From Coptis chinensis (Eukaryota; Streptophyta; Magnoliopsida; Ranunculales; Ranunculaceae), in NCBI GenBank assembly GCA_015680905.1, contig CM027377.1, positions 27,676,501-27,740,500 on the forward strand: 64,000 nt of DNA, written 5' to 3'. The translations under genes and the position numbers were made by a program. The notes below the pieces were generated by a model. The model saw only the letters and a program-made list of their open reading frames with translations, searched no databases and had not been told where the DNA came from. This document shows positions 1 through 12,720 of the stretch, one piece after another (the first letter of the stretch is position 1; every line of letters begins with the position of its first letter).

Positions 1-3000
1 TTATATTGCTAGAGCTAGTTTTAGTTGATTCATGTCCAGGAGTTTCTTTTCCCCTTCCTTTTGCTGCTGCCCTGCCTCTTCCTCTTCCCCTCCCTCTCCC
101 ATTTCCACTTGATCCTTTCCTAGAACTTCGTCTTTGTTCTTCCTCAATCAAGGACTCTCCTGCTTCAGTTGACACAGGTACAGAGTTCTTCTTCCTCCTT
201 GACTGCTTTACAGTCAATTTTCTTGAAGTGCTACATTCGTTCTCAGCAATAGTATCCTCCTCTACAAAAGAGTTCTCTTTGATCCTATCAGGTCCAGACG
301 GACTAATCCTTTTCGTGGACGCTTCCTCTGGAAGAGGATCCATCACATCGGATGACCTTTTCCCAGTAATTCCTTTAACAGCTTTCTTGATTCTCTTGCT
401 ACGAATTTTTGCAAATCTCTCATTGAAAGTGTAAAATGCTTCCAAACGCAGCTGGGTCTGCATCAGGTAGGTTTGTAAGATGATTACGTTCTCAAAGATG
501 AAACATTTTCATTCAACAAAAATATGAACATTTAGTAGCCTATTCTCAACTGATTTCTTCTCATGAAAATAGATTTCTTACGAATGAAAAGGAAACATAA
601 CAAACAAAATAATTTTTTAATTTTCTAATACTGCCTAAACAACAACCAATATGTGGGATAATAGCATTATTATGGAATTCAAGCAGATTATCATAAAATA
701 ATACAAAGGATGAGAGGAATAAAAGCCAGACCTCATGTTTGTTATACTCCTTTAATACAGGCACTAGCAACTCATCAGCCTTCTGATTACTCCATCCAAA
801 CTTTTCCCAACATAATCTGCAAGTACACAGTTTGCTCAGAAGATCAGCAGTGGCATTCTCATCTATATAATATGGAGCAGTGGTGTGGTACCTCACCATC
901 ACAACCATCCACTGCTCCATATCAATTTCACTCCTCAAATTTATATCTTCATCCCCTCAACTTCTGGATGGTTGGGATAATATGGAGAAAGTAAATATGT
1001 GCTGCTGGATCTAATCCCCCACGTCCCCAAACACACACATACACACACACACTCTTAATGTAGAGCCACAAGTCCCACCCATAACATTTTCGTAAAACCA
1101 AGTTTACCATCTACAGAGGCATATGGTGTCACTGCAGATACGAGGCCCAGGCACCCACTAGATATCATAAACTGCAAAGGTGCATGATATGCTACTTCAA
1201 CAGGCCACTTTTGCATAACAATCAGTGAAAATACTACTGTTTTAATTCAATATCCACATTGTAAACCTCAAAAACCATGCTATCTCCCCTTTCAGCATCA
1301 AATAATCCAATATTTATATCTTTAGATATACCATTAGACAACACATTCACCAATACCATCCTGGACTAAAATGCCTTGTGGTGCTCATCTTTACTAACAA
1401 GTCAAAAAGATGTCTATATTTATAGCCCATATAATAATAACAATGAAAGTGAAGGCCCAATAGAAACTAGTAGGAATATTTTAAATATGACTTACTTGCG
1501 AAGAACTAATAAATCTGGTTTTCCCCATGAGAAAGGATCTGTTGACTTGTCCACTTGTGGAGAAACATAAGCAGAAACGACTGCCTCACTTGGAAAAGAT
1601 GAAGGAATATGCCAATTCTTGCTCACATTCCTCTGTGCACATGAATGAATGAGAAACATAAGAAAAATTAAGAGCTGGCCTAAAAGTGAAGTAATTCATT
1701 CAATGCAAGACCAAAAGAAACAAAAGAAAGTAATCAGAGCATTACATGTTTATCCATAAATATACGCTGCGTCTTATGGATATCATCGGTAGACTGTTTA
1801 TTATCATGACCTTCCGAAACATCTCCACCAGTTGCAATACCTCCATTCATCTCTTTAGAGCAATCTTCACCATTGTAACTTGCTTTTGACCCCCTTTTCT
1901 TCGAACCAGCTCCAGTTTGAGTGTCAAGCTTTCCTAAAATAGTTGGATCTGGGGATTCAATCCATTCCCTGAAATTTTTTAGGCCAGCTTCCTCGGGAAA
2001 TGCATTTACAACCTCAATAGCATTTACAATGCCAATACCACTGCAGTTAAAAAAAGCTGTAAGACTTCTGCTTATGGCTCATAGATCAACTCAAACGAAT
2101 TACAACCGAAAATACTACATGTATCACCTAGTGTTGGCTGTCTGTCGACAGCAAGCCATGGTTATGCAGGTCCAAATTCTCACAAATTAATTAACCCAAA
2201 AGTGAGGAGAAAAAACATAAAAGCAAGAGAATACAGCATCCTTGTGACTGTTGAACCAGAACTTACCTAACACCTTCAGTATAATCACTTCCAAGTAGCA
2301 GAGCCATGCGGATAAGTTGTTCTCTTGTAAGCCCAAGGTCACTCTCAATGTCCTAACCACAGTATACGAACAATAACTTTAAAATTAAGGAAATAAAAAG
2401 TACTCTGATATATCATCAAACAGTCAGGAAAATATACAAAATAATCACATCTCTTAGATGCAGACCTTCATAAAGTATGTCTCAACATACTTGCGATCAT
2501 CAAAGATATTCTTGTAAACACTTCGGGCCCCAAACAAGAACACATCTGAATCATCAGTAACAACACCATCAACAAGATCTGTTAATTCCATATAAGCACA
2601 TTGAGCTTCAGCTTCCATAGGCGCAATAATATATGGCAAGCCAAACATTTGCAGTAGTTCCTAGCAACCACCAAACAAAAATCCCGTTAAGCATTCAGGT
2701 TAAACAGCTGTATCCAACAATATATACAGATTTTCAATCAGGCACTAATTGATGCCTAATATTGGACACTTTGTTATATTCAAAATGTTGCCTATTAATC
2801 ATAGTGAGATGAACACTTCCATAATCATAGGCCGAATACTGAAAAACTTCAACTCTTCTCTGCAACAACATCCCATGCATCTCTACTTTTGAGTTTCGCC
2901 AAAACAATTCACATAACAGAAAAGATAAACATATGCGGCTTCCGGTATAATTTGAGTCTTCAGTATTCAAACTATTAAACAATGGGTTACAGCTTATACT

Positions 3001-6000
3001 GTTTGGTCCGTGAATCTGACCAAGTGACCAGGCCAAGCAAATCATTGCTTCCGTAATTAATCTCCGAGAGTTGGTGATGGTCAAGTATGACCAAAATATG
3101 ACTTTGGAACCTAATTCCAATGTCTATGTCGATTTTAGGGTTCGACAACCTTGTTCCTCGCGAAGAACACGAACTCTCACTCAAGAATTAGAAAACCTTT
3201 CTCTAACACTCAAACTTTATTATTCATCCACACTGACTATGGCCAATGGCCTACAACTCAATTTATAGCTTTCTACTGCTTTGAAACCAATTCTAATCAA
3301 AATAGAAACATTAAATTCGTAATTAAAATAATCCTAAAAATAGAAATAGCCTAAAACACTCTAAAACACTAATTAGACTCAATTCCTAAAAATCCCTAAA
3401 ATTACTAATAATAATAGTAATTAATTTGGGGATGATCAACTATAGGATGCATCAGTTAGTACTGAAAGCGCATAAATTAATCAATTATCATAATGAATAT
3501 GATGTTTAGAAATAACTTGACACTTAAATTCTTACTGACATAAATTGCTTTACAGCATTTATTTCCTTTTTGTTAATAAGGATATACCCAAAGTAGGCTT
3601 AAGTAAAATGTTGTGAATGCAAATACCAATAACAAAAGTACAATTATCACCATAATATCAGAGTTTCTTAATGCTTGACGGAACTTTAAGAAGAGAATCG
3701 TGCTTAATGTCTAGACCTTGGGTTCATCGCTGCTATGCCATAGTTTTGGTTTCAGTGGGTTGGTTATCAATGATTGCGGAAAAATAGGTATTAATAACGA
3801 AGACAGCAATCTGATAATAATGACACAGAAAAGACTATTCATGCTGTACCAAGAAGGAATAAATACCACAGACAAAAACAAAAAGTAGTATACAGTATCA
3901 ACCTGCCGGTTAGAGATATTTAACAAAATTTTGCAACTGAGACTAGCAAGATCCCTGCACTTTCACACAGAGACCTACTTATGGAGAACTCCCGTTCAAA
4001 GAGGATAAGAACCTCCTTTGTGTCACTATAAAGAAACTGGTAGAATTCTATATTAATGAATACTAATTTATAAGTTTAAGCAGAGACCTGACATTCTGCA
4101 AACATCTCACTAGTGACAGATTCTGCATTACGTTCAAGCTTTCTTTGCTCCTCTCCTAAATTTATACGCTCTTGTCTTAGTTGTAGCATCTCTTCATCTA
4201 AACTACCCTCTGAAACTTCTATTGGGACCTCAACGTTGTTTTGGATTGTAGAATTATTTATGTTGTGCCTCATTTCCTCAGCAGGGACATCCAAACCATT
4301 TTCTGAAACCCGAATCTGCTCTAAGTGGACTGAAGTTGCTAATTCTTTTGCAGAATGTTTCTCCGGATAATTAGCAGCTTCGGTTGTCGCAAGTGAATGA
4401 CACCTTGGTGCAGCTTCAAAATAATTTTGGTAAGCACCAACAAGATTTTCCTCAGTGGTATCACCCATCAATGCAGCAGAAACATGAGAAGTAACCTTAG
4501 AGCTACAGATTGACCCAACAAAGTTACTTTCTTTTGCACCATCCACAGAAGTATCCAAAACTTGGTTAACAATCAAGAGAACAGCCTTTGGTTCCGCAGG
4601 ACTAACTGGATGAATGTAGGGTGTTTCCCTGTGAGCACTGCCAAGTTCAGTGGTCGCTTTGCTCAAGATCCCATGTTCAAAGACCAAGTTTCCTTCACAC
4701 GGTCTATGCATCAGTGTTTCTTTTTCTTCACTCCCACTTTCAACTTCTACAGAAAATGAAACTTCTACGTGTGGGGATTCAATGATTTTCGTGTTATCAT
4801 TTTTAACCACATGATCCAGCTCTTTTACTCCTACGGCAGCCTTGTATGATGTTTTGCATGGTCTGATATCTTTTTCTGCGGGCAAATTAAGTGAATCTAT
4901 TTCATCTTTTTCAAGAATCAAATCAGGAATCAATCTGTTCTGCTGATCCATTTCTCTGGAAATTTCAACGTTTTCTTTTCCAGAAGATGTGAACTTTAAC
5001 TCATCTCTCGCGAAATCCTCAATACTTCTCCTAATTGCTTCTTCCAGATCAGCTTCTTCCATTAAAGAACCCCTTGACATAGCTTTGTTATTTGCATCGA
5101 GACATGGTAAAGCATTTCCACTAACATCACACACTACTTCCTCCCATTCCACTTCATCTTCATCTTTATTAGTTTCTTTTCCCAAAGACAGCTGATTTTC
5201 CTCCTTAACAACATTGCTAAAGCTAACACCTTGTTCATCATTAATTCCATCCTCCCACAAACAAACTGATGCAGTATCAGAAGGATGTTCACCAGACAAA
5301 TCATTCTTAGCAGGAGATAGAGCGACTGAACTTCCTGCTACTAAGTACGTAAATAAATCATCATCCTCTGTACTTTTGCTTCCCGTGTCATCTTCAAAGA
5401 ATGATACCTTCAAGCCAGTTCTGTTTTCTAAGGTCTGAGAAGTCCTGCTTTCTTCCATTGCATCAGTACCATCATCGTCAGAGTTACTAATTACACCATT
5501 TCTGCCCTCAGTAGCATCCAGGTTGTGGTTGTTTACGGAAAAGGCTTCAGGGCAACCGAATACAATTTTGTTGAAGATAGCCTCTCTACTTTCAGAATGG
5601 TTGTCCTCCCTCTTCTCTTGCTCGATCTCTTTCATGAGATCCAAATTCCGTTGCAAATCTCGGGTCATACGAATCCCCATTGCTCTTACCCTGCTAACGC
5701 GGAGGCGCCCTCTCTCATCAACATATGTCTCAACATCATTCAGATGACTTTCAGGTACATCTCGCCCAGACTCTGTTTCAATACTAGGCTGAGGGACAGC
5801 TGAAATGTGATTTGTAGATGATGATGTAGATGTGTCTCCATCTCGCTCAACTCCAGCAGATGTTAGTGTTCTGATTAAATGTAAAAAGCAATTTATGGAA
5901 ATTTTTTGTGGGGCACAATAAAATAGTGTCTAATTATCTAAAAATATAATGGGACTGCCCAAAAAAACCTTCAACATGTATAAAATCTAAAATACTAATC

Positions 6001-9000
6001 CACAGACTATAAAATAAGACGCTTGACAGACGTTCACTCACTGTTTATCTCCAGTAAATGATGATGAAAATATGTATTCTCTATTCGCTTCAGAGGCTAT
6101 TCGTGAAGTCTGCACCCCACCCACTCCCTTCCCAGCAGCAGATTTCTGTACCTCATTTATTTCACGGCGAAACGCGACAGTTTTGAGATAAGACTGTATT
6201 TGTAGCTCAGAAAATTTTTCAGGGGCCTGCATTAATCAAAGCCAATGAATAGAGACTTACAGTTCGAAAATGAGCAAACTAAATCAATGCAAAAGATGTA
6301 TTTTACTCAATAAACTCGAGGTAGAACTATATACAAGATTTTTTGATTCTGCACTTGCAAGAAATAACTGAAATAAAAAAGAGAAGGCATTTTACGAGAC
6401 ACATAATTAAAGCTTAATGTATTGTAAATTATAGATTTGGTAAGTGATTGTAGGAATTTTCAATAATGCGTTTGTACAAAATATTGAAAATAAGGTCGAT
6501 TGTACGAAGTAAATTTCCAGACACTCATATGGTAACAGTTACCACATCCACCAACAATTTTCTTATATTTACCCTTTCTCTTCAACCATTGTGCCTATGG
6601 AACATAGTAAATGACTAAATTTTAATCCATCTCAAAGGAAGCTTAGTGTAGTGCACAAAAAAAAAATGTAATGGTTCCCTTTATGTTTTCATGTCATCTC
6701 TTATGACCTGAAGGAATCCACGGTTATTTGTGCACGATGATGGGTTCGGTCTTCAGGTAGTATGGCATAATCGTAAATAAATATCATGCTGGGAAAGTGG
6801 GAAACAACAACAAAGGACAAACAAACACAAACAAACAAACTAACTAAACTGCCTATCTGGAAGAATGATTTAATATTTTAATGTGCATGTAAGAAGTTGA
6901 TGTGCACAAATAATGGTTAAAGGGTGCTACCATATAAGGTATTACCTTCTTTACTTTCTGATACTTCTGCCTGTTTTCTGCCATCAATCTCTCTCTCATC
7001 TATCAAATACGAAAATATATAAAAAATGTATTATAGACTACTAAAAACAAAAATAAACAAATATTGAGGTCCAAATACATACCTGAACAAGAAGATCTAG
7101 TTGCATAGAGGGAGGCAGAGCAGCTAAGATGGCTGGATCAACTTTGCCATGCATTACAGGCTGAACCAATTAGAAAAGGTCAAGTCACCTACTAAAGTAG
7201 AGTTATATTACTGTATGCTTAAAAGTACGACTAGTGCTACCATACAAAAGTGCTTTACAGAGGCAATCCTTGAACCATAGTACATCCCCGGAGACTATTT
7301 AATTATTTATCATAAAGAGACAAAACATACCTATTACTAATGGGAGCAAACTTACAAACTACAAAGTTGGATCATCAAATACTATAATTACCATGAATTG
7401 TGATCCTAAATTTATGCAAACTGTTCATTTTCATGCTTAAGCAGGTCTGCGTGTATGACTAATGAGGATAAAATTTGGCAACAATGCCAAGATTGTCACT
7501 TTGAAATTTTATTTAATTATAGAAGTTATAAAATTTGCAAAATATATCCCCAACAATTGAAAATGATGATATATCTTCTTCCCATATCGTCCCTTATTTC
7601 TTGAAAATCGATCCATCTCCAACCACCAACTGAAGTATAGAAGCAACCCTAAGCCATCCCCAACAATTTTCAACTGAAAAACGTATGTACCCAACCACCA
7701 GCACATCAACAACAAATTTTCATAGCTTCCGTTATACATCTGAAGCTATTAGATTTATGTCAACATTCAACCTCTGCATAGTTCAAGATGCCAGAGATTC
7801 AAAGTCACTCTATTATTGCTTCTTATACTAGCATGAAGTTTGCGAGTTTACAGAAAGGATGAAAAAGAAACATAAAGCTTAAAGTATCTCTTCGTGGTTG
7901 AATAAATAACAATAACAATATTCTCTTAACTTTAATAGATAGAAGAAAATCATAAAGAAGGAGATTATTAGGATAAGCTCTCAGTTTTATAAAATCTGGT
8001 GATCTTTGTACTTAATGTCCAAAAATATTCAAATACTTATCCAATCAAGTTGAGTCTACCACTAAATTGCATGTTGAGTTACCAAAAGGTAATGACTATG
8101 ACCAAGTGTCCAACGACCAGGTGAATATAGGCAAGAAAAGTTGAAGGACATGTTAATTGTCAAAAGAGAAGGATCAACTAACAGCATAAGAGCAACAAAA
8201 GTCCAATGAACACATCATGTATGCACGAGTATTAGCTTAACTTTTTCAACCTCGAGAATCCTGATATTTCAAATACATAAAATAATCAAATAATGGAAAG
8301 AAAATAAGAAATTGAACTAAAAGAAGAAAAATCTTAGTTTTGTGTTTTATATTGAAACTGCTCGTACACGAAAATGCTTAACCTTAAGATTAGCTTAAAC
8401 AAAGCACATAAAGTAGCATGGTTGCATTTTTACCACTGACCAGGATTTTGCCAAAATAGAAGCGAGACTGTTGAAACCACGACCAACCCAAATCAAGAAA
8501 AGTGTAATAAACATAAAACAAGTAAGTACATACAAGTATCATTTCTTCATCTCCATCCCCATCACCTTCCTCAGAAATGCCATTGTGATCAGAATTCGAT
8601 GCAGTACCACCGGACCCCCCATCCTCCTCTGCTGCAAGAGATGCTGCCAACCTAAACCAACTCGTCAAAACAATTCACAGCGACTAAAAATAAGTCTACT
8701 AAAACAACCATATGTTCAAAAACTTACATTGCATCAAGTGTTTGCTGATCATACCACTGAGAAGTAGTACCATTCCCTTTCATACTATCACCTCCCACTT
8801 CATCATCTTCCAACAAAACACCCTTCCCCTTCAAATCAACCTTCGCCTTCTCCAATTCCAATGCAACATCTTTCCCCTTCTCAATATCCTTCTCTATTTC
8901 CCCAACAACATTCTTCCCCTTAATTTCATTTTCCTTCCTTTGTTCCTCAAGCTTCTCCGCCAACTCCTTCACTCTCATCACCTTTAACTAGAAAAATAAA

Positions 9001-9489
9001 ATACAAATCAATCAAAATAAAAACACAAATCAATCAAAATTCCAAAAAACACCCATACTTACATGATTAAGTAGCAATTTCTCAGCAGTTTTACGAATTT
9101 TCCCCTGGGCATTTTCTTTAAACCTCCGTCTAGCAATAACCGTACGACGTTTAATCGCAGGCGTACCCCCATCAAACACGAAAACGGGCATAGTCCTAAG
9201 AAACAATAACTTACATATCCTTCTAAAAAATCCCAAAATATGCGCATTTCGTGCCATCTCTCCCTTTTCATCTCTCATTGCTTTAATAAATTGTACCATC
9301 CATATACTTGCATCTAAAATAAACATAATCAGATGACAATTAATAGGGTATAATTGTAATTTTAAAAATTAGGGTTAGGGTTTTGTGTTTTTTTAATTTA
9401 CCTATAGCGAGTTTCTTTCCAGCTAGTGTTTCTACAGAAACACGACGACCGACTGGTGAGAGGAGTTCCCATAGTCCGTGGACTCCCAT
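1..9489 (-). CDS. UVH3: DNA repair structure-specific endonuclease UVH3 (XPG/RAD2 family), 3' end outside window
   Basis: XPG/UVH3 is the nuclear endonuclease that makes the 3' incision in nucleotide excision repair. Fourteen minus-strand exons join in frame with GT-AG borders: 9489-9402, 9313-9063, 8987-8728, 8651-8534, 7160-7083, 6999-6946, 6226-6042, 5870-4088, 2660-2466, 2352-2267, 2040-1746, 1632-1496, 816-732 and 457 to beyond 1. About 1,357 codons are present. The start [16 protein letters not shown] is the usual XPG N terminus. The N domain has LAIDAS and [14 protein letters not shown]. The long acidic spacer (mostly the 1.8-kb exon 8) has a ubiquitin-interacting-like motif, [12 protein letters not shown]. 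The I domain has [25 protein letters not shown] and the helix-hairpin region [14 protein letters not shown], so the metal-binding acidic residues are kept. The C-terminal tail is basic ([13 protein letters not shown], a likely nuclear signal) with Gly-Arg repeats, and runs off the window. No stop or frameshift was seen, so I take it as functional. Intron 8 (2661-4087) holds an LTR-like insertion. Confidence 0.95.
3090..3450 (-). repeat. Possible solo LTR/TRIM-like insertion in UVH3 intron 8
   Basis: Read on the minus strand, this stretch of the 1.4-kb intron has a run of short TTTTAGAG/TTTTAGG motifs, then a TATA-like CTATAAATTGAG, then a polyadenylation-type AATAAA stretch. That order is typical of a plant LTR. 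I did not find clear TG...CA ends or a target duplication, so the borders are approximate and the class is inferred. It could equally be ordinary AT-rich intron. Confidence 0.3.
9369..9383 (-). promoter_or_regulatory. Telo-box-like motif in UVH3 intron 1
   Basis: The minus strand reads AAACCCTAACCCTAA about 20 bases inside the first intron, just after the 88-base first exon. The motif AAACCCTAA (telo box) is known near the 5' ends of plant genes for translation and DNA replication or repair. Its position close to the start codon fits a cis element, but function here is inferred from motif and place only. Confidence 0.4.
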
Positions 9490-9853
9490 TTTTGTATCAG
9501 GATGATCCTCTTTTCTCTGTCCGCCAATTTTTTTATTTTTTTATTTTTTTATATAGCTCAAATATCAGTGTCGATATTAAACACTGATGGTTCTTTTGGG
9601 TGGGACACGGACCCATTTTGTGTTCGGGTTCAATTAATTGTGTTGGCCCTACATCCAAAACCGATTTCTTAACAAAACTGGAAAAACAACTCTCCAACCG
9701 AAAACAACTTTTCTTTTTTGACAGAGATAACTGGAAAATATGTTTTTTAGGTCAATAGTAATTTTATAATAATTTTTTTTTTTTTGGAAAATGGTAAAAA
9801 ACAAATTTGGGATCCGCCCAACCCAAAATGGAAGGTGCTATAGCAAGTACTTT
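9490..9853. other. UVH3 upstream region, no gene seen
   Basis: About 360 bases lie between the UVH3 start codon and the target duplication of the neighbouring MULE. It is T-rich and A-rich with no convincing open frame. It must hold the UVH3 5' UTR and core promoter; I could not fix a TATA box. Confidence 0.5.
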
Positions 9854-9862
9854 TTTTCAATA
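9854..9862. repeat. Left 9-bp target duplication of MULE-1
   Basis: TTTTCAATA directly precedes the left inverted terminus. The same nine bases follow the right terminus at 17568-17576. A 9-bp duplication is the signature of Mutator-like elements. Confidence 0.85.
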
Positions 9863-10101
9863 GGGCTATTTAGGGATTGGTCCTACTTATTTAGGGATAT
9901 TTAGGAATAGGTCCTAAAATTATTGATTATTAGGCTTTAGTCCTACTTCTATCAATTGACCTTGAGTTATCTCAGTTGACCGTGGTCAACCCATTTTATA
10001 ATAATATAATTTTTGTTTTTTTATAAAAATGGCCAAACTACTCTTGAGCGGGCTTGACCAGACTATCTCTAAAATGGAATGCCCATGAGTTTTATTCCAA
10101 A
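9863..10101 (+). repeat. Left terminal inverted repeat of MULE-1
   Basis: Matches the reverse complement of 17361-17567 over nearly its whole length. Shared blocks include GGTCAACCCATTTTATAATA and GACTATCTCTAAAATGGAA. It includes a second GGAATAGGTCCTAAAATTAT block just inside the terminus, which makes it longer than the right arm. Confidence 0.85.
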
Positions 10102-10229
10102 TTTCACTTTAATCCCAACACTCAAACGCGTTCGCGACTCGCAAAAACTGCTTCATCAAATCCTCATTTTTGACACCCAAAAAAAAAAAAACCAAAGTCA
10201 AATCTTGGAAAAATTTCGATCAAAACTAA

Positions 10230-11062
10230 ATGGGATCTATTTCTCAGGATACTGCTGAGATGAACGGAAGTGTTCTAGCACTTACAGACAATGTGGTCAT
10301 GCCTGTCAGTGCAGTTTTGAATGCAATTGAAGAGCATGGGGTTAAAGGAATTGAACAGAACGATCTCTTAATTATCACACAAGCTTTATCTTTAAAATAG
10401 TTGCCAATTACATCTTCCTCACTGGATGCTGTTGTCTTTGTCTTGACGACACACAAGCTAGCTTCCTGGTCATGAGTTGCTCGAAGAGATGTTTAGAGCG
10501 TTAAAGCCTGGTGGTGCAGTTACCTTTCAAAAGTCTCAGTCAGTCGCAGTGAACAAAGATGAGATAGTTTCCTCTCTTAAGCGTAGGTTATTGCAGGCGG
10601 GATTTCTAGATGCAAAAGTATCATTGGAAAATCTCAATTCCTTCACAATTAGGGCCAATAAGCCTTCGTGGAAGATGGGTCCTCCTTTACAATAAAAAAA
10701 GTCTACAAAGAGTCTGCCCAAAGTACAGATTGACGATGATTTGGATCTGATTGATGAAGATAGTCGATCTTTTAACGGAAGAAGACTTGAAGAAACCACA
10801 ATTGCTACCAGTTGATGATTGTGAAGTTGGAAGCACAAGGAAAGCATGCAAAAATTGTAGTTGTGGACGTGCTGAGGCAGTGGAGAAAGTGGAGAAGTTG
10901 GGACTCACTATGGACCAGATTGAGAATCCTCAGTCCTCATGTGGTAGTTGTGGTCTAGGTGATGCATTCCGTTGTGGCTCGTGCCCTTACAAAGGTCTGC
11001 CTCCATTTAAACTGGGTGAGAAGGTATCATTGGCTGGAAATTTTTTTGCATCTGACTTCTAG
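10230..11062 (+). pseudogene. DRE2: Dead intron-free copy of anamorsin (DRE2/CIAPIN1)
   Basis: Anamorsin is the cytosolic Fe-S protein that passes electrons in Fe-S cluster assembly. The copy runs from a plausible start (MGSISQDTAEMNGSVLALTD) to the family's C-terminal end ([15 protein letters not shown], then TAG). The methyltransferase-like N half is broken by a stop near 10398 and by frameshifts around 10400-10480 and 10690-10760. The C-terminal cysteine motifs can still be read: [11 protein letters not shown] and [19 protein letters not shown]. No intron interrupts the alignable 830 bases, so the source may have been a cDNA. It fills the inside of MULE-1, and upstream bases 10102-10229 look like captured 5' UTR. 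It cannot make a full protein. Confidence 0.88.
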
Positions 11063-11124
11063 TTATCACAAAAGAAATCTATAGAGAAGTTTCACTACAC
11101 CATAATAGGATATTTGCAACATGT

Positions 11125-11275
11125 ACCTTTTTTGCTTTGCAACGGTTATTTACCGTTAGTAAGTTGCCAACGCTATATAAGCGTTAGTAATGTTGTAAAG
11201 CGTTGCGTTATTTCAGTGAATTTCATGAATTAATTGCTAATGCTTACAAAGCGTTTGAGAAGTGTTACAAATTAA
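11125..11275. repeat. Left subterminal repeats of the CACTA element
   Basis: Repeated inverted short units of the form GCAACGGTTATTTACCGTT, CCAACGCTATATAAGCGTT and AAAGCGTTGCG. They match units at the right end and are the likely transposase binding sites, by analogy with other CACTA elements. Confidence 0.65.
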
Positions 11276-11299
11276 AATTTCGCGAAAGAGAGAAACAAT

Positions 11300-11816
11300 A
11301 AAAATCGCGCTCTATTATTTCGGTCTAAGTATAAAACATAACTTTCTCTTCTCTCTTCTCTCTTCTCTCTTCTCTCTCTCACCGTCGCAGATCCCTAAAA
11401 TTGAAAAATAGATCTCGCATTCTCGCACTCCTCAAATTTTCAGTTCTCTCTCTTCAAATGCTTGACTTGTATGAAGTAATAATACAAATGATGACTTGAT
11501 TTCGCAGTTCTGTCTTCAATAGTCTTTTTTTTTTGCTTGGTCTCCTTCTTCAGATCACTTTCTTATTTCTCTTTCCTCAAAAACCACCATCATTCAACCA
11601 ATCAAAAATCAATCAATCCTCCAAATCTATGCTTCTCCTCGAAGTCTAATTAATTTTACTTCAAATTCAATCAGGTATTAATTTTAACATAAAGTTTCAA
11701 ACTTTACTTTAATTTGTAATTGATTTTGTTCTCGTTTTTGTTTCAAAATGAATCAAGAACATGTTTAGTTATGAATGACAAAAAAAAATTGTTAATGTGG
11801 TAGGTTCTTGTTGGTG
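11300..11816. other. CACTA interior, non-coding: CT-rich tract and possible captured 5' region
   Basis: 11340-11385 is a CTCTTCT microsatellite, followed by pyrimidine-rich sequence resembling a plant 5' UTR with its intron. It leads into the SDN-like fragment, so it may be that gene's captured leader. No open frame was recognised. Confidence 0.4.
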
Positions 11817-12720
11817 TGGTGAAGATGGCACAAAAAGCAAGGACTAAAGGGGATGGAAGGACTTCTTGACTGCTCATGATACAAAGATGGGAACTAGTAT
11901 GAGTGATCCTGCAAAAAGAGATCGGTCGATGACTTAGTTGCTTTTCTTAGAACATTCTCAAAGGAGGAAGATTTAAAGGTAACTAATAATAATTAGCTTC
12001 TTCTCTATGGGTCAAGCACGCGTTTACAACTTTTTGCTCTCTCTCATTCAGTTTTTTTGCAACAATGGTTCGGTGTATCACAAAATGTGCAGCAGATCAA
12101 ACAACTGTCGAGAGAGCTCTACGTAGCGAATCCCCAAAAAAGGGGGCTTGGTTGGACATTACAATATTTGACCTGCTTTTGTATATTGTAAATTTTTAAC
12201 CCCTGTTTGGTTGTTATTGTGGTAGTGCATAAACTGGTTTGATCAACAATTCAACACCCAGACTACTTGTTGAACTACTCATTCCCATCCAAGAATGAGG
12301 TCATATCCTATTTTATTACTTGCTTATATATTTTATGTCAATGGTAATCTAGCAGTCATCTGTCCTCAATTTATGTACAAATGCTTTAGAACTTTGCTTT
12401 TAGTAAAAGATATATTACTAGTGTACTAGTTTTACAATTCAAATGATTACCATCCTGTTAGTAACATTAGTCGGTAAACATGACTAATTCTGCTGCTTTA
12501 TAATTGTGGAACGATAAACAGGAGTGGGTTGCCACAAAACTAGGTAAATCTTCAAAGGCAGTAAAATCAAATTCCATGGTTGCTGTCGATTGTGAGATGG
12601 TCCTTTGTCAAGACAATACAGAAGCATTAGTTCAAGTGTGTGTTGTTGATGAAAATATGGAGGTAATTGAACCTCAATCTTTTATATGCACTATGAGCTC
12701 ATTCCGAATCTTCTAAGGTT
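11817..12720 (+). pseudogene. Fragment of a small-RNA-degrading nuclease (SDN-type DEDD exonuclease)
   Basis: SDN proteins are 3'-5' exonucleases acting on small RNAs. Three exon-like pieces match their N-terminal part in order. About 11820-11980 gives a frame resembling KMGTSMSDPAKRDRS...LVAFLRTF and is broken by stops. About 12250-12299 gives HPDYLLNYSFPSKNE. The piece 12522-12662 gives EWVATKLGKSSKAVKSNSMV and then VDCEMVLCQDNTEALVQVCV, bounded by AG and GT. DCEM is the first DEDD catalytic motif, and the rest of the exonuclease domain is missing. Introns are kept, so the source was genomic DNA, unlike the DRE2 copy. Confidence 0.75.

Noticed and set aside
6..434. Open frame on the plus strand at the window start
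   Set aside because: It is antisense to the last visible UVH3 exon, whose minus-strand frame encodes the expected basic tail.
1030..1055. CACACA microsatellite in UVH3 intron 12
   Set aside because: Too short and common to be of note.
10244..10456. Minus-strand open frame in the DRE2 copy
   Set aside because: Antisense of the recognisable DRE2 sequence.
12050..12170. Short frame reading FGVSQNVQQIKQLSREL
   Set aside because: It lies between two SDN-like pieces but does not match the SDN protein there; could be intron or another capture.
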